Part shown: positions 33,780 through 45,464 of the stretch, in pieces | Layout: each line of letters starts with the position of its first letter | How positions within the stretch are numbered: the stretch's first letter is position 1 | DNA from: Diorhabda sublineata | Taxonomy: Eukaryota > Arthropoda > Insecta > Coleoptera > Chrysomelidae | Assembly (NCBI RefSeq): GCF_026230105.1 | Contig: NC_079476.1 | Coordinates: 10,058,709 to 10,122,708 of the forward strand | DNA: 64,000 bases | Direction: 5' to 3' | Made by a program: the position numbers and the translations under genes | Notes under the pieces: model-generated | Databases searched by the model: none | Told to the model about the DNA's origin: nothing | What the model saw: only the letters and a program-made list of their open reading frames with translations

Positions 33780-34320
33780 TTGTCACGTGTGCTGCACCCA
33801 TACCAAGTGTTACCGATAGGAACGTCAGCACTGTAAAAAGCAAATTCCGGGAAACCAACGCAGTTCTGTACACGATATGTCTGAGGAATTAGGAATTTCA
33901 GCCAGTTGAGTGCTAAGTCTTCTGAATTTTGAGCATAAATTCACGCGCTGGGAAGTTTGCACACGTTTCCCGGTGTAAATAGGAAGGAGAAGATTTATTG
34001 CACTGAATATTCAACACAGATGAAACTACATACACAACTATATTCCGGAAAATAAACGCAGTTAAAGTGTTTTATACGAATGTTATAGTAACCTCCAATA
34101 AAACACGGTGAAACCTGTCTACAGATCAAAACGACGCTATATTCCCAGACAACAACAGATCGCATAGGCTTAGGATGGAAACATTGAAAGAATTGGGTTG
34201 GAAACACTGGACGATTCTCCTTATAGTCTCGATTTGGCAACATGCGACTATTATTTATTTGGTTCGGCGAAATGCGATTCGAAAGTAGAATTCTCGGTGC
34301 GCCAATGATTACGTGATAAC
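33780..34320 (+). pseudogene. mariner-type transposase remnant, second family
   Basis: Plus-strand pieces: ISASXVLSLLNFEHKF and RWEVCTRFP (DNA-binding region and linker), then a degraded DET followed by YIHNYIPENKRS (first catalytic Asp region). Near the end come ELGWKTLDDSPYSLDLATCD and YYLFGSAK (third Asp region, standing for HPPYSPDLAPCDYHLF). Multiple stops and frameshifts occur. The sequence is too diverged from the 26.4-kb mariner to be the same family. Confidence 0.7.
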
Positions 34321-34329
34321 TTCCATTTA

Positions 34330-36990
34330 ATTTGTATTCCATTTAATTGTGCGTTGTAGAGAGAGGTATAATATACCTCTACCTATAATATAATACATTA
34401 TATTGAAGGTGGTAAGGTGATAAAAAAAATTTTTACTAAAAAAACATCCGAAATCCTCCAGTTATATCTTAACCACCCTTGTATTTTCATCAAATAATTG
34501 AGAGGAAATCAAATCTAATATCAAATTATCAAATAGCAAGATCAAAACCAATCCTTGATATGGAAAATATGGGAGTACCTGCGAAAAAGAAATATCATCA
34601 GCAAATTAACGACAAAGTTAAATTTACGAATATATAGAACGGAGACAACTAGGGTGGTAGGGCCACCTATAACAAAGGATGGATAATATAGTGCCAGTTA
34701 AAAAAAATTGGGAAAGTAAAATGCCGGGAAAAAGGGAAGACAACGAGTAATATAACGCGCTTGTGAAAATAAAAGAAGAAAGGAAGGTGAAAACATGACG
34801 CAAGATAGAATTCACTTGAAACTTTTCATGAGAAATCAGCTAAATAGTACAATCAGCACCCCTACACCCTATAGGGTAAAAAGGGAACAGATTATATATC
34901 TATACAAAAAAATCATCCCGTTTTCTTTAATCGTTATCGTCAAAATCTACACTCGTATCTGATATATAATGAGCTTCGTCACTTCTGATAATGTGTTTCT
35001 GTCTTACTAGTAAACACGTCTTTATTGCTCGGCCCAACGAAGAACAAAATCGATGTAAGGCTACATTCTATATCATCAGTTTTTGAACACCTATTATAAG
35101 GTATGAAAACTCAATTATTGTAACTGTTCAGAGCGCGAGTATGACTGAGAAATGAACCGATTTATTTTACATAACCGTAAACTATTTTTACGGATAATTT
35201 AATAAACAATGATACTTTCTACTGGACTAATTGAAGCAGTTGTTAGTTATAGAACATTAACTCCGTAATTGTGGCAAATACATTCGCCAACAAGGATGTT
35301 TTTACAGAGATGCTTGAACTATCTTTGTAAGTATCAACAATTCACAATGATATAATTTACTACAATTTATATAATATTCAATCATACTTAGAACTACTTA
35401 TTACCTTTAGGATTGAAATAAATACCAGTGGTTCAATAAACAGCCAACAACAAAGTGACCTTTAATCAAATGAAAGGTTTTTGCTGGTGTCAATGAGGCT
35501 TCTTAGAAATGCACCATTCTTCTATCAGTCCAGCACATTTTGTAGCGTATTCATATTATACTTTTACATATCTGAAGTACACGATACTTGTTTCTACAAA
35601 TACAAAGTTTTATGGCTTTATTTGGAATTATTAATTGCTCTTAAACTGCTTATTCAGATTTCACAAAACATCTACCTGACGCTTTATAGACGCAGCTGGT
35701 AATCTTTGAAATTTTGAACGTGTTTTTATGAACAAGTTTTTCTCCAACTTGTTTATATCATACTCTTAAGAACTCATATATGCATGAGTAAAAAACCAAT
35801 TATACTATTTCTAAGAATACCAATCTAAATTTTCGCTCCATACTATGTAAGGCTTGCCTTAAAAAGTCCCATCATTCCACTAGCAGCAATTTTGATTGTT
35901 AACTTGTTGAAAAAACTTATATTTATTTAGCAAATATTGTACGGAAACCGGTGCGTTTGTCTGATTCTATTCGAATTTCAAAGTATACATAATGTGTTTA
36001 AGACAATGTTCTATCTTTCGCTGTTTTTTTTGCAAAACTTATCACGTATGGTAGCATACGAGATCAGGGTTATTATTATAAAGAGCTCATAGTTTACTTC
36101 AAGTTTTGTGAACTAATTCAAGTACTACTACAGTAAACTGAGAGAAACAGCAAATTCAAACATCTATGTAAATATGTAAGTGTTAAATTTCCCATTGTTA
36201 AAAAGTGCAACAACTTAAAAGTGATTAAAATCAGAATTTTAGAATGGATTGTATGAAATATATCTCGATTTGCTTTGTAACGTACGGAGGTACCAAAAAA
36301 TTTTATTTTATCCATTTGAGACTTTATTGATTGTTCTATGAAAAATGCCTAAAATTATTTTGCTAAGACTTTCTGCATGTCGACAAAACTATTAGACTAG
36401 TAAAACAAGTTACTTTATCTCCGATTCTTATGTGTTTTTGTTAATTCAGCCGATAATTTATTTGCTGAAAATTATGATGTTCAACCGTCCCTTTTTTTCT
36501 GTTCAGGGTAAGTTACCTGTTTTTACACGGTCTTTAGAGAGCAAACAGTCACATTTTTAGAAAAGTTTTTTTTCTTACGGCTATCGAAAATAATTTTGAG
36601 CCATAATGTCCTAAAAACAGTTAATTGGTTCAAATATACGTTGATTAAAGCTAACGCCTTATATTTTATTACAATTTTAAATCGAAAATAGAAAATTTCG
36701 GTTATCAGTTTTGCCGATATATATTGATATAATTCTTTTATTGCGAAATAAAAAATTGACGTAGAAGTTGAATCCCGATGAATCTATTTCATTAAGACAA
36801 AGGAAGTTTACAACAGTGTTGGAATATTCTGTTTATTTTCAATGTATTGAATTTTTTATATTATAGTGTAAATGGTTCCCTTTACATATATCTAACGGTG
36901 ATGAAATTATATACACTCTACTACAACTAATACAGTTTTCTCATTTATAACGTTTCGGTAATTCATCTGGTATCAATTCTTGACAGACTT
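34330..36990. other. AT-rich non-coding stretch
   Basis: About 2.6 kb. AGAGGTATAATATACCTCT (34362-34380) is a short perfect palindrome. The reading at 34560-34860 has a Lys/Arg-rich texture but no family I can name. No other feature seen. Confidence 0.4.
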
Positions 36991-36995
36991 GCTAA

Positions 36996-38890
36996 ATGAA
37001 ACACTCACAGTTGGTGAGGATTATCTCTAAACAAAATATCAAATTTCATAACTTCTGTTTAGCTAATGATTGGATTGATTTTTCTAACGATATTGACTCT
37101 AAATTTTCAGACTTTCTCGATAAAATTATCAGGTGCTACAATACAGCATTCCCTCTTTGCCCTAGTAAAATTAATCATCACAAATCTAGGACTACGAAAG
37201 AATGTCGCACTTCATCCAAGAATATGAGATCACTCTTGTATATTAGAAAGTTCACAGAGATTCCTCACATCTTCAATTATACGAGTATCAATAACTATAG
37301 ATTATTGTATCGGAAAAATATCAAAACTATTAAGCAAAAACTATTACAACAATCGCATCTCAACTTATTCTGTTATCAATGATTTGAGAAACAAAACCTG
37401 TTCATCAAACACTTTTGACCTCGACCCAAACGAACTTAAAAGTTATTTCGTGAATGTAGGTAAGAATATTAGTTCTAAAATATCTCCAAGTCGGGATGCT
37501 TTTTCTTTCCTCGTTCCTTCTAAAAAAATTAGTGACAGACCTCAGACCTATAGATAAATTTGAGCTAGAGCAAACTATACTCAGCATTCAAAACAATACT
37601 TCCTGCGACAACGATGGGTTATTAGCTAAGTTATTTTTGAATTTTCCAGAAGTGATAATTAACGTTTTATGTTCTCTAATCTACGAATCATTTGAAAAGG
37701 GGCTTTTCCCTAGCTGTCTAAAAGCAGCCAGAATTTTTCCCCTTCACAAGGTTGGTGAGAAAAATAACACTAGTAACTATCGTTCTATTGTGTTATTACC
37801 AATCCTATCGAAAATAATTGAAATACTAATGAAAAACCGTCTATTATTCCTTTTTAAAACATAAAATCTTGATAGCTCTAAAATTTGGTTTTCTACGTCC
37901 TAATAAAGCGCTAATGACGCTATGTTTTCTGTTTTTAGTAAAAATACACCTCACTTAACAATAAATTTTATACGGCTTTAGTTTTTTGTGATGTCCCTCG
38001 ATTGTGTTGATCATGAAATTCTGATTAACAAATTAGAATATTATGGCATCCGAGGTGTTCTTTTAAAATGGTTTGTATCTTACCTTAAATGTCGAAAACA
38101 ATTAGTAAGAGATAATGGCAAAGTTTCTAGTGAATTGCCAGCAAGCAGTGGTGTACCTCAAGGCTCAGTTTTAGGTCCAATTTAGGTAAATTCTCTGGTT
38201 GCGCAGATGACACCAATGTAACCTGAAGTGGTCTAGATATACAAGCTTCACATTCTACCATAGGCAAAGATCTTATTACTATTAAGTCCTAGTCTGACGC
38301 GACGGTTTCTGTTAAAACACTGAGAAAACCTTAGTTTTATCCTATAAAGGAGATTTACCAGCTCTAAAACTCAACAGTGATTTAATTCGATCAAGTTTCT
38401 TGGTATACATATTTTTTGCGATAAAATCTGTGTCTGAACAGCTCGATTCCCGTACTACTTTAACAACTATTCGTTGCTCGAATCGTATCTTCGGTATGGT
38501 TTGCCTTTCTGGGGATCTTCTAGTTTGTACCTCTTCGAATCTATCTTCAAATTACAATAAAGAGTTATTCGTTATATTTTTGGTTTGAGTGATGGAACGC
38601 AAATTCTATTTTAAAAAATACAAACACTCACTCTCCGCGCTCTTTTCATTTTAGAATCTGTTTGTTTGGTTTGCAAACACTTTTACAACACATTTAAGAC
38701 ACCCATTCATGCCTACCCTACTAGACGAAAGAATTTGGACATGCACTTAACTATACTCGTACCCACTTCTGATCTGGTAAAAAATTCCATCATCTTCAGC
38801 GTCAAAAAATTAGTCGGTTACCTTCGGAATTAAAAATATCAAAAACATTTAATAAGTACGGAAGATTGGCAGACATTTCTACCTGAAATA
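36996..38890 (+). pseudogene. CR1/L2-like LINE ORF2, endonuclease missing
   Basis: Plus-strand order: FHNFCLANDWIDFSNDIDSK (linker after the endonuclease), PIDKFELEQTILSIQNNTSC followed by DNDGL (RT palm start), LFPSCLKAARIFPLHKVGEK, SNYRSIVLLPILSKIIEIL and DHEILINKLEYYGIRG. Then comes SGVPQGSVLGPI (38130-38185), the RT fingers motif. A degraded CADDT sits near 38205, and after frame breaks come LGIHIF, QLDSRTTLTTIR and RYIFGLSDGTQI. LPSELKISKTFNKY near 38830 is the usual C-terminus. The copy is 5' truncated, with at least five frame breaks. A T-rich, TATTTT-rich tail follows, as in such LINE 3' ends. Confidence 0.88.
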
Positions 38891-38994
38891 TTTTATTATT
38901 CTGTGGCAGAATTCTACAGTTTACCATAGACTCAATAGAATAGCATAATTCAATTTAGTATGAAGTATATTATAATTACTATATTGAGCCAAAT

Positions 38995-39120
38995 TGTTTT
39001 TTATAGCTTTTTATTGTTTATATTTTTATATTTTTTATATTTTCGATATTTTTTATATTTTTTTATATTTTTTATATCTCTTATATTTTTATATTATCTC
39101 TCTCTATCTCTCTCTAACGA
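38995..39120. repeat. TATTTT low-complexity tract ending in (TC)n
   Basis: Repeated TTTTTATATTTT units pass into TATCTCTCTCTATCTCTCTC (39091-39115). It is probably the 3' UTR or tail of the preceding LINE plus microsatellite expansion. The open frame through it (Phe/Tyr/Leu only) is not a gene. Confidence 0.8.
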
Positions 39121-39399
39121 ACAGAATTGTTTCTTATATCTGAACTTGCCATTTTTTAAGTTTAGCAAAATAAATTAGTTTCCTGTGTTTTATTCTAACA
39201 ATATTTTGCACTAATATTTTAATTATTAAGCAATATTCTCTTAAAGAATGAATTGAACAGTCTAGAGTCAAGGGTATATGCACAAAAATATCCTAAATAG
39301 ACCGTCCGCGATGGATAAGATTTGAAATGGTGCTGGCAAAATATTGCGCACAGTTAATGTTGCTCACACGAATCAAAAGTAGACGATGACAGTTATCAC

Positions 39400-39860
39400 A
39401 AAGGAAACGATTTCTTTGTATTAGAATCAGTAGTTGAGAATCCGTACACAAGCACTAGAAAAATTACCAGACTCAAAGGTAAAAGTCAAAGAAGTATTTT
39501 TAGAAATTTTAGAAATACGGTTTTCATCACAGAATAGGTTTTTGCTTATGGGACATTAATCAAGACTTCTCCAAGCTTGTGTTAGTCACAGAAGAATCTA
39601 CGTATCACAATAATATTCCAGTGAATAGTAATAACTTTCACTATTTTGACATTCGATATAGGCACTTTTTCTATATTGTGAACCGTCAGAATCGATGTAT
39701 ACATGTATTTGGTGGGTATGTGGAGAATCGTGGAATATATCCCTATTTTTTTAATGGTCCAAATTTTTTAAAACAGCAGCAGGGATCTCTTCCATCAAAT
39801 TATTTTGGATATCAAAGTATGATGGCAGTTAGGTGTGGATTTTCATTACGGTGGTAAGAA
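39400..39860 (+). pseudogene. Tc1/mariner-superfamily DDE transposase fragment
   Basis: Plus-strand SVVENPYTSTRKITRLKGKS followed by QRSIFR (39425-39505) is the helix-turn-helix end. After a break, VTEESTYHNNIPVNSNNFHY (39583-39645) is the first catalytic motif, with the usual Asp replaced by Glu. RQNRCIHVFGGYVENRGIYP followed by YFFNGP (39685-39760) is the strand leading to the second Asp. The C-terminal half is missing. Same group as the fragments at 8.1 and 28.3 kb. Confidence 0.75.
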
Positions 39861-39864
39861 ACTA

Positions 39865-41185
39865 ATTAAAAAATTCCCAAATATATGAATAAGAAGCGGA
39901 GGTCCATATAGTTGACCACCAAGATCCATAGATCAGCACGTGGAAAATATATTACTCCATGGACTACTCCCAATCATATGACAATTTGATGTGTTTGGTG
40001 CAGGCTGAGCCGTTATAATTAATTTTTTCTTATTTGCTTTAAGTTAATGAAATTCTTGACATTACTAATGAGAAAAATACACTATTTTTGGTGAAGTGTT
40101 GATACACAACGTTTAGAGATAGGTACAGGAACCCCTCATAAACCATGGTAAAACATTGTTTGAAATATCCTTAATAATTGTTGGTTAACTTTCTAAATTA
40201 AATGGATTCATTAAATTGAATCTCTACAACAACTCTTCATATCTGCATAAATCGAATGTCTCAAGGACGGCAAAACCTATATACAAGAAACCTAATTCAA
40301 AACTGACCTAATTATCATTTCAGATTTCAAAAATGTGATTAGATATGGGGCAATCTATTTAAAACATCATACGTTTGATTTGATCAACTGATTTTGGGAC
40401 ATCTTATATGGTTGGATACGACATGTATATAAGAAAACTAAACCACTAAATTTATGTTCAATTATTTATCAAAAGTATTTACGTTACCCATATAAAAAAT
40501 TTTGCACACACAATGTTCTATAAGTAAACTTGGTGTCTTCTCAAGTGTGGAATATATGAAAAAATATATGTACAATAGACGATGGTCTTGTTTTCCACCC
40601 ATTTTCAAGACACATAAATGATGTACACAGTTTTTCATGTAATGGAAGTTGAAACGAATAGACGAGAAAATTTGGTATTCATAATAAAATGAAATTTTCA
40701 TGTCAGACCAACATAAATTTCCTCTCCAATTTTACTAGAGAGTATTTGGATGGAACATTTATTGCTAACAATTTTTTTCGTAACCTCTTCACGATTGAAA
40801 TTTGAAGAAGTGATTCGTATTCAATGGAACATGTTATTAAGATTAAAATAAAGGGTTATGAAGCAAATAATATGTTTTGATGAAAATTATATATAATGTG
40901 AATGTGTTTTTTGTAATTTGTTTATTCTAGTAATCTTATGAATTGATATTGAACAGTTGGTTTGCCTAGAAAAAAAGCGTAATCTTAGACTTAGGATGTG
41001 ATTTTGTGTTTCAATAATTTCTGATAATAGTCTGAGGCGTAGTTTTCCAACAAATAATCTTAGTAATTTTAAGTTGGAATATTAAGTAATGCACAAATTT
41101 ATTATTAGCTAAAGTTGAATGACCTTTGTCATAATGTCAACACCTTTTTTTAAATGAGATACTACAAAACAATAGTAGTAGAGTA
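39865..41185. other. Non-coding stretch
   Basis: No recognised coding sequence or repeat structure. The minus-strand open frame at 40462-40701 is unrecognised. Confidence 0.4.
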
Positions 41186-41189
41186 GTTT

Positions 41190-41379
41190 TTTATTGGGAA
41201 CGTGGCAAGGAAACACCAAAGTGGACTAACTTCTATATATTTTCCGAGCTTTCGAATACTTACGTATTCATCGTCTGGGACTGAAATAATGGTCGAATAC
41301 AATATAAGAAATATGTATAAATGTATAACAATAATAAAATTTTATTTATAATTGTTCTCCTTGCCACATTCCCAATAAA
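41190..41379. repeat. 190-bp hairpin module beside Penelope ends
   Basis: TTTATTGGGAACGTGGCAAGGA (41190-41211) pairs with TCCTTGCCACATTCCCAATAAA (41358-41379), with one mismatch in 22 bp. Inside lies the GAATAC...GTATTC stem module (41210-41285) that recurs at 3.5 kb. The right arm abuts the (TA)n-centred palindrome. Penelope terminal regions are known to carry such hairpins, some with hammerhead ribozymes. The read-out on the minus strand (ACGATGAATACGTAAGTATTCGAAAG) resembles a hammerhead stem II followed by GAAA, but lacks a standard CUGA core. Confidence 0.6.
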
Positions 41380-41418
41380 AAATTATAACAGAAAATACTT
41401 AAAATCAAAAACATTTAG

Positions 41419-41492
<74 letters not shown>

Positions 41493-41532
41493 CTAAATGT
41501 TTTTGATTTTAAGTATTTTCTGTTATAATTTT
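41378..41532. repeat. ~155-bp perfect palindrome centred on (TA)n
   Basis: The left arm AAAATTATAACAGAAAATAC... to ...ACATTTAGAACA and the right arm TGTTCTAAATGT... to ...GTTATAATTTT are exact reverse complements for about 44 bp each. They are joined by an uninterrupted TA tract that is itself self-complementary. The arm sequence matches the Penelope terminal sequence seen again at 63.16-63.21 kb. Confidence 0.9.
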
Positions 41533-42025
41533 TTTTTCAATAATTTTTAATAAAAATTGACGTTTCGGCTTAACTTCAGTCTTTATTAAAATATGATATT
41601 GACACTTGACAATTTACGTATTTATATTGATCAATAGATCACCTACATCGTGAAACATCAAAATAAGAATAAAATCAAAATAAAAATTTGTTCTAATAAG
41701 AAAAATTAATTTTTCCTCAGTCCTTACATCTCAAATATGTATCAGTACTTACTCAATCAAGTTATTTGTAGTTTTATTAGAATTTACACAATAGAAATAT
41801 AAATTTTACTAAAATTATGTAGGTCTTTTTTATCATTTATAGCTTTTTCGTTTTTATGTGAATGTGAACCATTTTTAAAATTTCTCTTTTTCATGTATAT
41901 TAGATTCCGTTCCAAGAATTTTTGAATCTTTTCAATTGAATTTATGTTTTCATATATCATGGTTCGTTATTGCAGCTTTATTATTTTTATCGTATTGATG
42001 ACCTTTTAATCTATTTTCACAATAT
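41490..42025 (-). pseudogene. Penelope-like element, 3' end (copy 2)
   Basis: Minus-strand ENRLKGHQYDKNNKAAITNH and KILGTESN, then KWFTFT and KRKSYK in shifted frames, match the region after the GIY-YIG core of copy 1 (22.3-21.9 kb). The DNA aligns along about 430 bp by eye, and the VYIGQT core itself has been lost. It ends at the palindrome (41490) with a terminal segment containing GACTGAAGTTAAGCCGAAAC. That segment resembles the conserved Penelope end CTGA...GAAACGTC. Confidence 0.8.
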
Positions 42026-42125
42026 TTTGATAGACTTAAAGAAAAGTCGAAACGTCAAATTTTATCTTTTTCGGAAAATTATTAAAATAAACTAATTTTA
42101 GAATGGAAGAGACTCAAAAGAATTA

Positions 42126-42200
<75 letters not shown>
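42026..42200 (+). repeat. Oppositely oriented Penelope terminus plus (TA)n
   Basis: GACTTAAAGAAAAGTCGAAACGTC, then GAATGGAAGAGACTCAAAAG, is the same terminal module as at 41510-41600 and 63.05-63.2 kb but on the other strand. It runs straight into ~70 bp of pure TA (42130-42199). Confidence 0.75.
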
Positions 42201-42469
42201 CATTTTCTGTGTGTTCAAGATTTCTTCCACTTTTCCAGAGTTTCGTTTTGTTTTTTGTTGTATCATTCCTCATTTTTTTTTATATACTTGAGAAAAGTTA
42301 TTCCTCATATTCGCTGTGTAATACCATCGTATGCCAGAGCCCAAAATAGCTTTGGAAGAGAGGCTAAAACTTTTTTTAAAAAACATTTTTAAAATATTGC
42401 AATATAGCTTCGAATATGCGAAAGACCAAAAGAATGGGAAATAGTGTTGCTACTATCCATTTTTATGTC

Positions 42470-42760
42470 AAAATATAGCAAGTTATGCAAGAACTGTAGG
42501 GAAATAACTGTATTGCGAACATCGATGAAAGTGTACAAAAAAATCCTAGATATCAAATTGAAGCAAATGTAGAAATATCACTAAATGATCCATAAAGCGG
42601 ATTTAGCAAAGGGAGAAGATCATGTACCAAGGACAAGAATATGGGGAAGTAAATAGTAAAAATCTAATATTAGAGGCTTTTCTAGCCGCAGAAGAAGAAT
42701 GACAAGAGTGTGGTTCTAGTCTATTACCGATGATATAATGAATTAGCACGTTCTGCTATA
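42470..42760 (+). pseudogene. LINE RT fragment, second copy of the 20.6-kb family
   Basis: CKNCREITVLRTSMKVYKKI followed by LDIKLKQ corresponds to NNYREITLLYTLIKVYEKIL in the 20.6-21.8 kb LINE. The following HKADLAKGEDHVPRT, then IRGFSSRRR, match its next motifs with frame changes. A large internal segment is missing and it ends before the YADD motif. Confidence 0.7.
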
Positions 42761-43329
42761 TTTTTCAAACCGATTCATTTGCTAGCGCTATTTTCTATAC
42801 CTAAATACAACCACTTTTGAGATATTTCATTATCTAGTTGGAAACTTAATTATTTAAACATAGTATCGGTTAAGCCATGTCTCTCAGGGATTTGATAGGT
42901 ACTATTTTGACAGTTTTCTTCGCCAGTTTGTAATTCCATACTAAATATTGAAGAATGCGAGATTTACCAATGATAATTTTTTTTATTATTTATAAAAAAT
43001 GTAATAGTATTGTTGAATAAACCTACCGTGTTTTTGTAAAACGATATCGTAATAGACCAAATGCAACTGAAGATATTGTGAAAATATTGTTTCAAAACTG
43101 TCGTCAGCGTGGTCAATTTAAGAAAAAAATAAACCATTGGTGGATAGCACAATCGAAATTGATGTTTTGGGCTATTTTGACGATAAGAACAACTATTCAT
43201 ATTGAAAAAATACACAAACTAGAACCATGCTCGTATGATTTGATGCTAGATCTACAATTATGTGATTTTCCTAGACGAGTACACTACTGATAATGGTTTT
43301 TATTGAACACCCAAAAGGATGACAACATC

Positions 43330-43912
43330 ATGAAAAAGTTATATGGTGTTATGGAGCAAAGTTCAGCAAAAATAGATCATTAAATCGACATGACTCCCAT
43401 TTTTGGTATAATGAACATGTTAGTAGACAATGTTATTTCCAAGATAGCTGGAGTTTCAATTTTCTTCGTGCAATAGAGAACGATGCAATTTTAACACTTA
43501 AATTTTTTGAAGAAAACTAGAATAATGAAAGGTATAGCTAAAATTTATAAAAAGCCATACGACTAGCTTAAGATACTTTAAGAATAGTAGAGGCGGCTTC
43601 AGCTTGATTTTAGATTGATTTGATCCTCATAACTCTGGGATCAGCATCTTCAAGAAATGTGTGATGATAGATGGATTGCCGTTTCGTTTGCTAGTTCGCT
43701 ATCCTGACTTGGCTCCATCAGATTTGGATATTTGGAGTTACAATAAAAATAAGGTATTTTCCGAATCTATTATGACAAAGTAAGATATGATACAAAGTTA
43801 TATGGTGTTAAGAAACAAACTTTCGCAAAAATGGATTATTTAATCTACATAACTCCCATTTTTGCTCTAATTAGTAGAGAACGTTATTTTTTAGATAGTT
43901 GGAGATTTGGAG
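43330..43912 (+). repeat. ~120-bp direct repeat flanking a transposase-like motif
   Basis: 43333-43460 (AAAGTTATATGGTGTTATGGAG...) and 43793-43912 (AAAGTTATATGGTGTTAAGAAA...) are direct copies at roughly 75-80% identity by eye. They share CAAAAATNGATNATTNAATC and ACTCCCATTTTTG. Between them, YPDLAPSDLDIWSYNKNKVF (43700-43760) resembles the last acidic motif of a DDE transposase. This may be two overlapping transposase remnants or a duplicated element. Confidence 0.5.
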
Positions 43913-44129
43913 TTCGAATTATTTTTTTTTTTTAAATAAAAGACAATAAAATTTTAGCATTATCATGTTATGAATTTAAGAGACGTTATTACGGACTATC
44001 CTAAATTTTACGATGGTAGTATAAACACACATTTTATGAAAAAGCTTTCCAGAAAAACTGATTGAAAGTGGGAGAAACTCTTTACTAGAAAATGCAAAAA
44101 CAAAATATAAATAATAAATTCAAATTCGT

Positions 44130-45460
44130 ATTCATCAACGCTGCATTTTTTGCAAATGTCTCCGCTATGCTCCCCGTAGATCGGATGTTCACATTATCCA
44201 CAATAAGTTGTTGACATTCGTCTTTTATGACTCGGGCATTAGAAACACGTTTTCCGATTCTTTTTTTGGCGGATATTTCGCCTTAAAGTTGTTTCTCTCC
44301 TGTTTTAAAATATTAGTCGAATAAATCACAAAGGAGTTGATGCTGGCCATCTTGATCATCTTATATAGCACACACAGGGGCCATCTTCTATTTTCTTTGC
44401 CGCAGCTCATGTTGGTGCACAATTGGTCGAATGTATCGACACCACCTTTAGTTTCATTGTAATTCTGAACAATCGCATTTTTTCCTCTTTGTTCTGAAAT
44501 TTCACCTCCCTGATGGATTGTATACAATAGCAGTACAACTTTCTGCTTTCTAGGCACATAGTAAGAAAGTAACACCTTCTCCTGATCATAATGGAACATT
44601 GATGTATTTGCATTTCGCTTTATTGTAACCTGCAGTTCTGGTATTTCCCTTTTATTTTTTGCCAGCGTTCCATTTATTGTTAATCTATATGGATCTTGGA
44701 GTAGTTCATCAGCCAAACTCACTGAAGTAAACCAATTATCCATGATAACATTCCTATTACTTCTATGGATAAATTTTCTAAGCTCCTTCACTAAATAGTT
44801 AGCAAGTGGTAAATCATTTGTAATGTTCTTTTTTCCTAAATACGGACTTGCACATTTATTCGGTATGTACTTGAGGAATGGGCATCTTCAACGAAATCCC
44901 AGGAGCTGTTCGTCAATGGTCAGGAAAGATGGGGGTATATATGATGATCTGCAAGCTGCAATGAAAATTTCCCATATCTCACGAACAGCTGGAAAAGGAT
45001 CATTCATTTTCCTTTCCCGTCTTGTTTCCCTTGATTCAAACCTCAAACAATTCAGCAAAAACACAAATCGTATCACAATTCATGCATGATCTGGAACCAG
45101 AAATTCTGGTATCAAAAATATGCCTGGCAAATAGATTGTTGGCAGCCGAGATGATCAAAATGCAACCAAGGCTAGCAATTATTCTTTAGTGGTAGGTGAT
45201 ACATTGTTGTTACCAATAGAATTTTGCTTTTTCAGTAATATTTCTTCATTTGTGTGAAGTAATATCATATCAAGAATCGGGTCAGCCCCATTACGGTATC
45301 TGGAAACAAACGAAATATCAGGACAACTATTTATCATCATATATTTTACGAATGTCCCGTTATCTTGGACTAAAAAATGAAAACTAGCTATCAGCAAGAT
45401 GGAGCAGCTCGTCTTAACTTTGGTCGTGTTGTTAAGTATCTTTACGACATGTTTCATTCC
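44130..45460 (-). pseudogene. piggyBac-type transposase
   Basis: Minus-strand order: ILDMILLHTNEEILLKKQN (N-terminal region), then NCLRFESRETRRERKMNDPF, PAVREIWEIF, SYIPPSFLTIDEQLLGFR (first catalytic Asp in TIDEQ) and RNVIMDNWFTSVSLADELL (second Asp). This is followed by NETKGGVDTFDQLCTNMSCG (third Asp) and KMIKMASINSFVIYSTN. After the stop at 44225 a Cys/His-rich tail is readable in the next stretch (TTYCG, CEHPIYGEHSGDICKKC) with one stop. This is the piggyBac C-terminal cysteine-rich domain. Stops after TTKE and LLGFR and several frame changes make it inactive. The 188-residue core (44791-44225) is open. piggyBac enzymes cut and paste at TTAA; ends were not identified. Confidence 0.92.
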
Positions 45461-45464
45461 TGAC

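Noticed and set aside
38960..39178. Hydrophobic Phe/Tyr/Leu frame resembling a membrane peptide
   Set aside because: Low-complexity TATTTT tract at the end of a LINE.
41210..41285. Confident hammerhead ribozyme call
   Set aside because: Stem II and GAAA are present, but the CUGANGA core reads ACGATGA on the minus strand; kept only as a hairpin module.
41321..42273. Open frames rich in YIYIYI
   Set aside because: Translation of (TA)n microsatellites; the same applies at 49182-49442.
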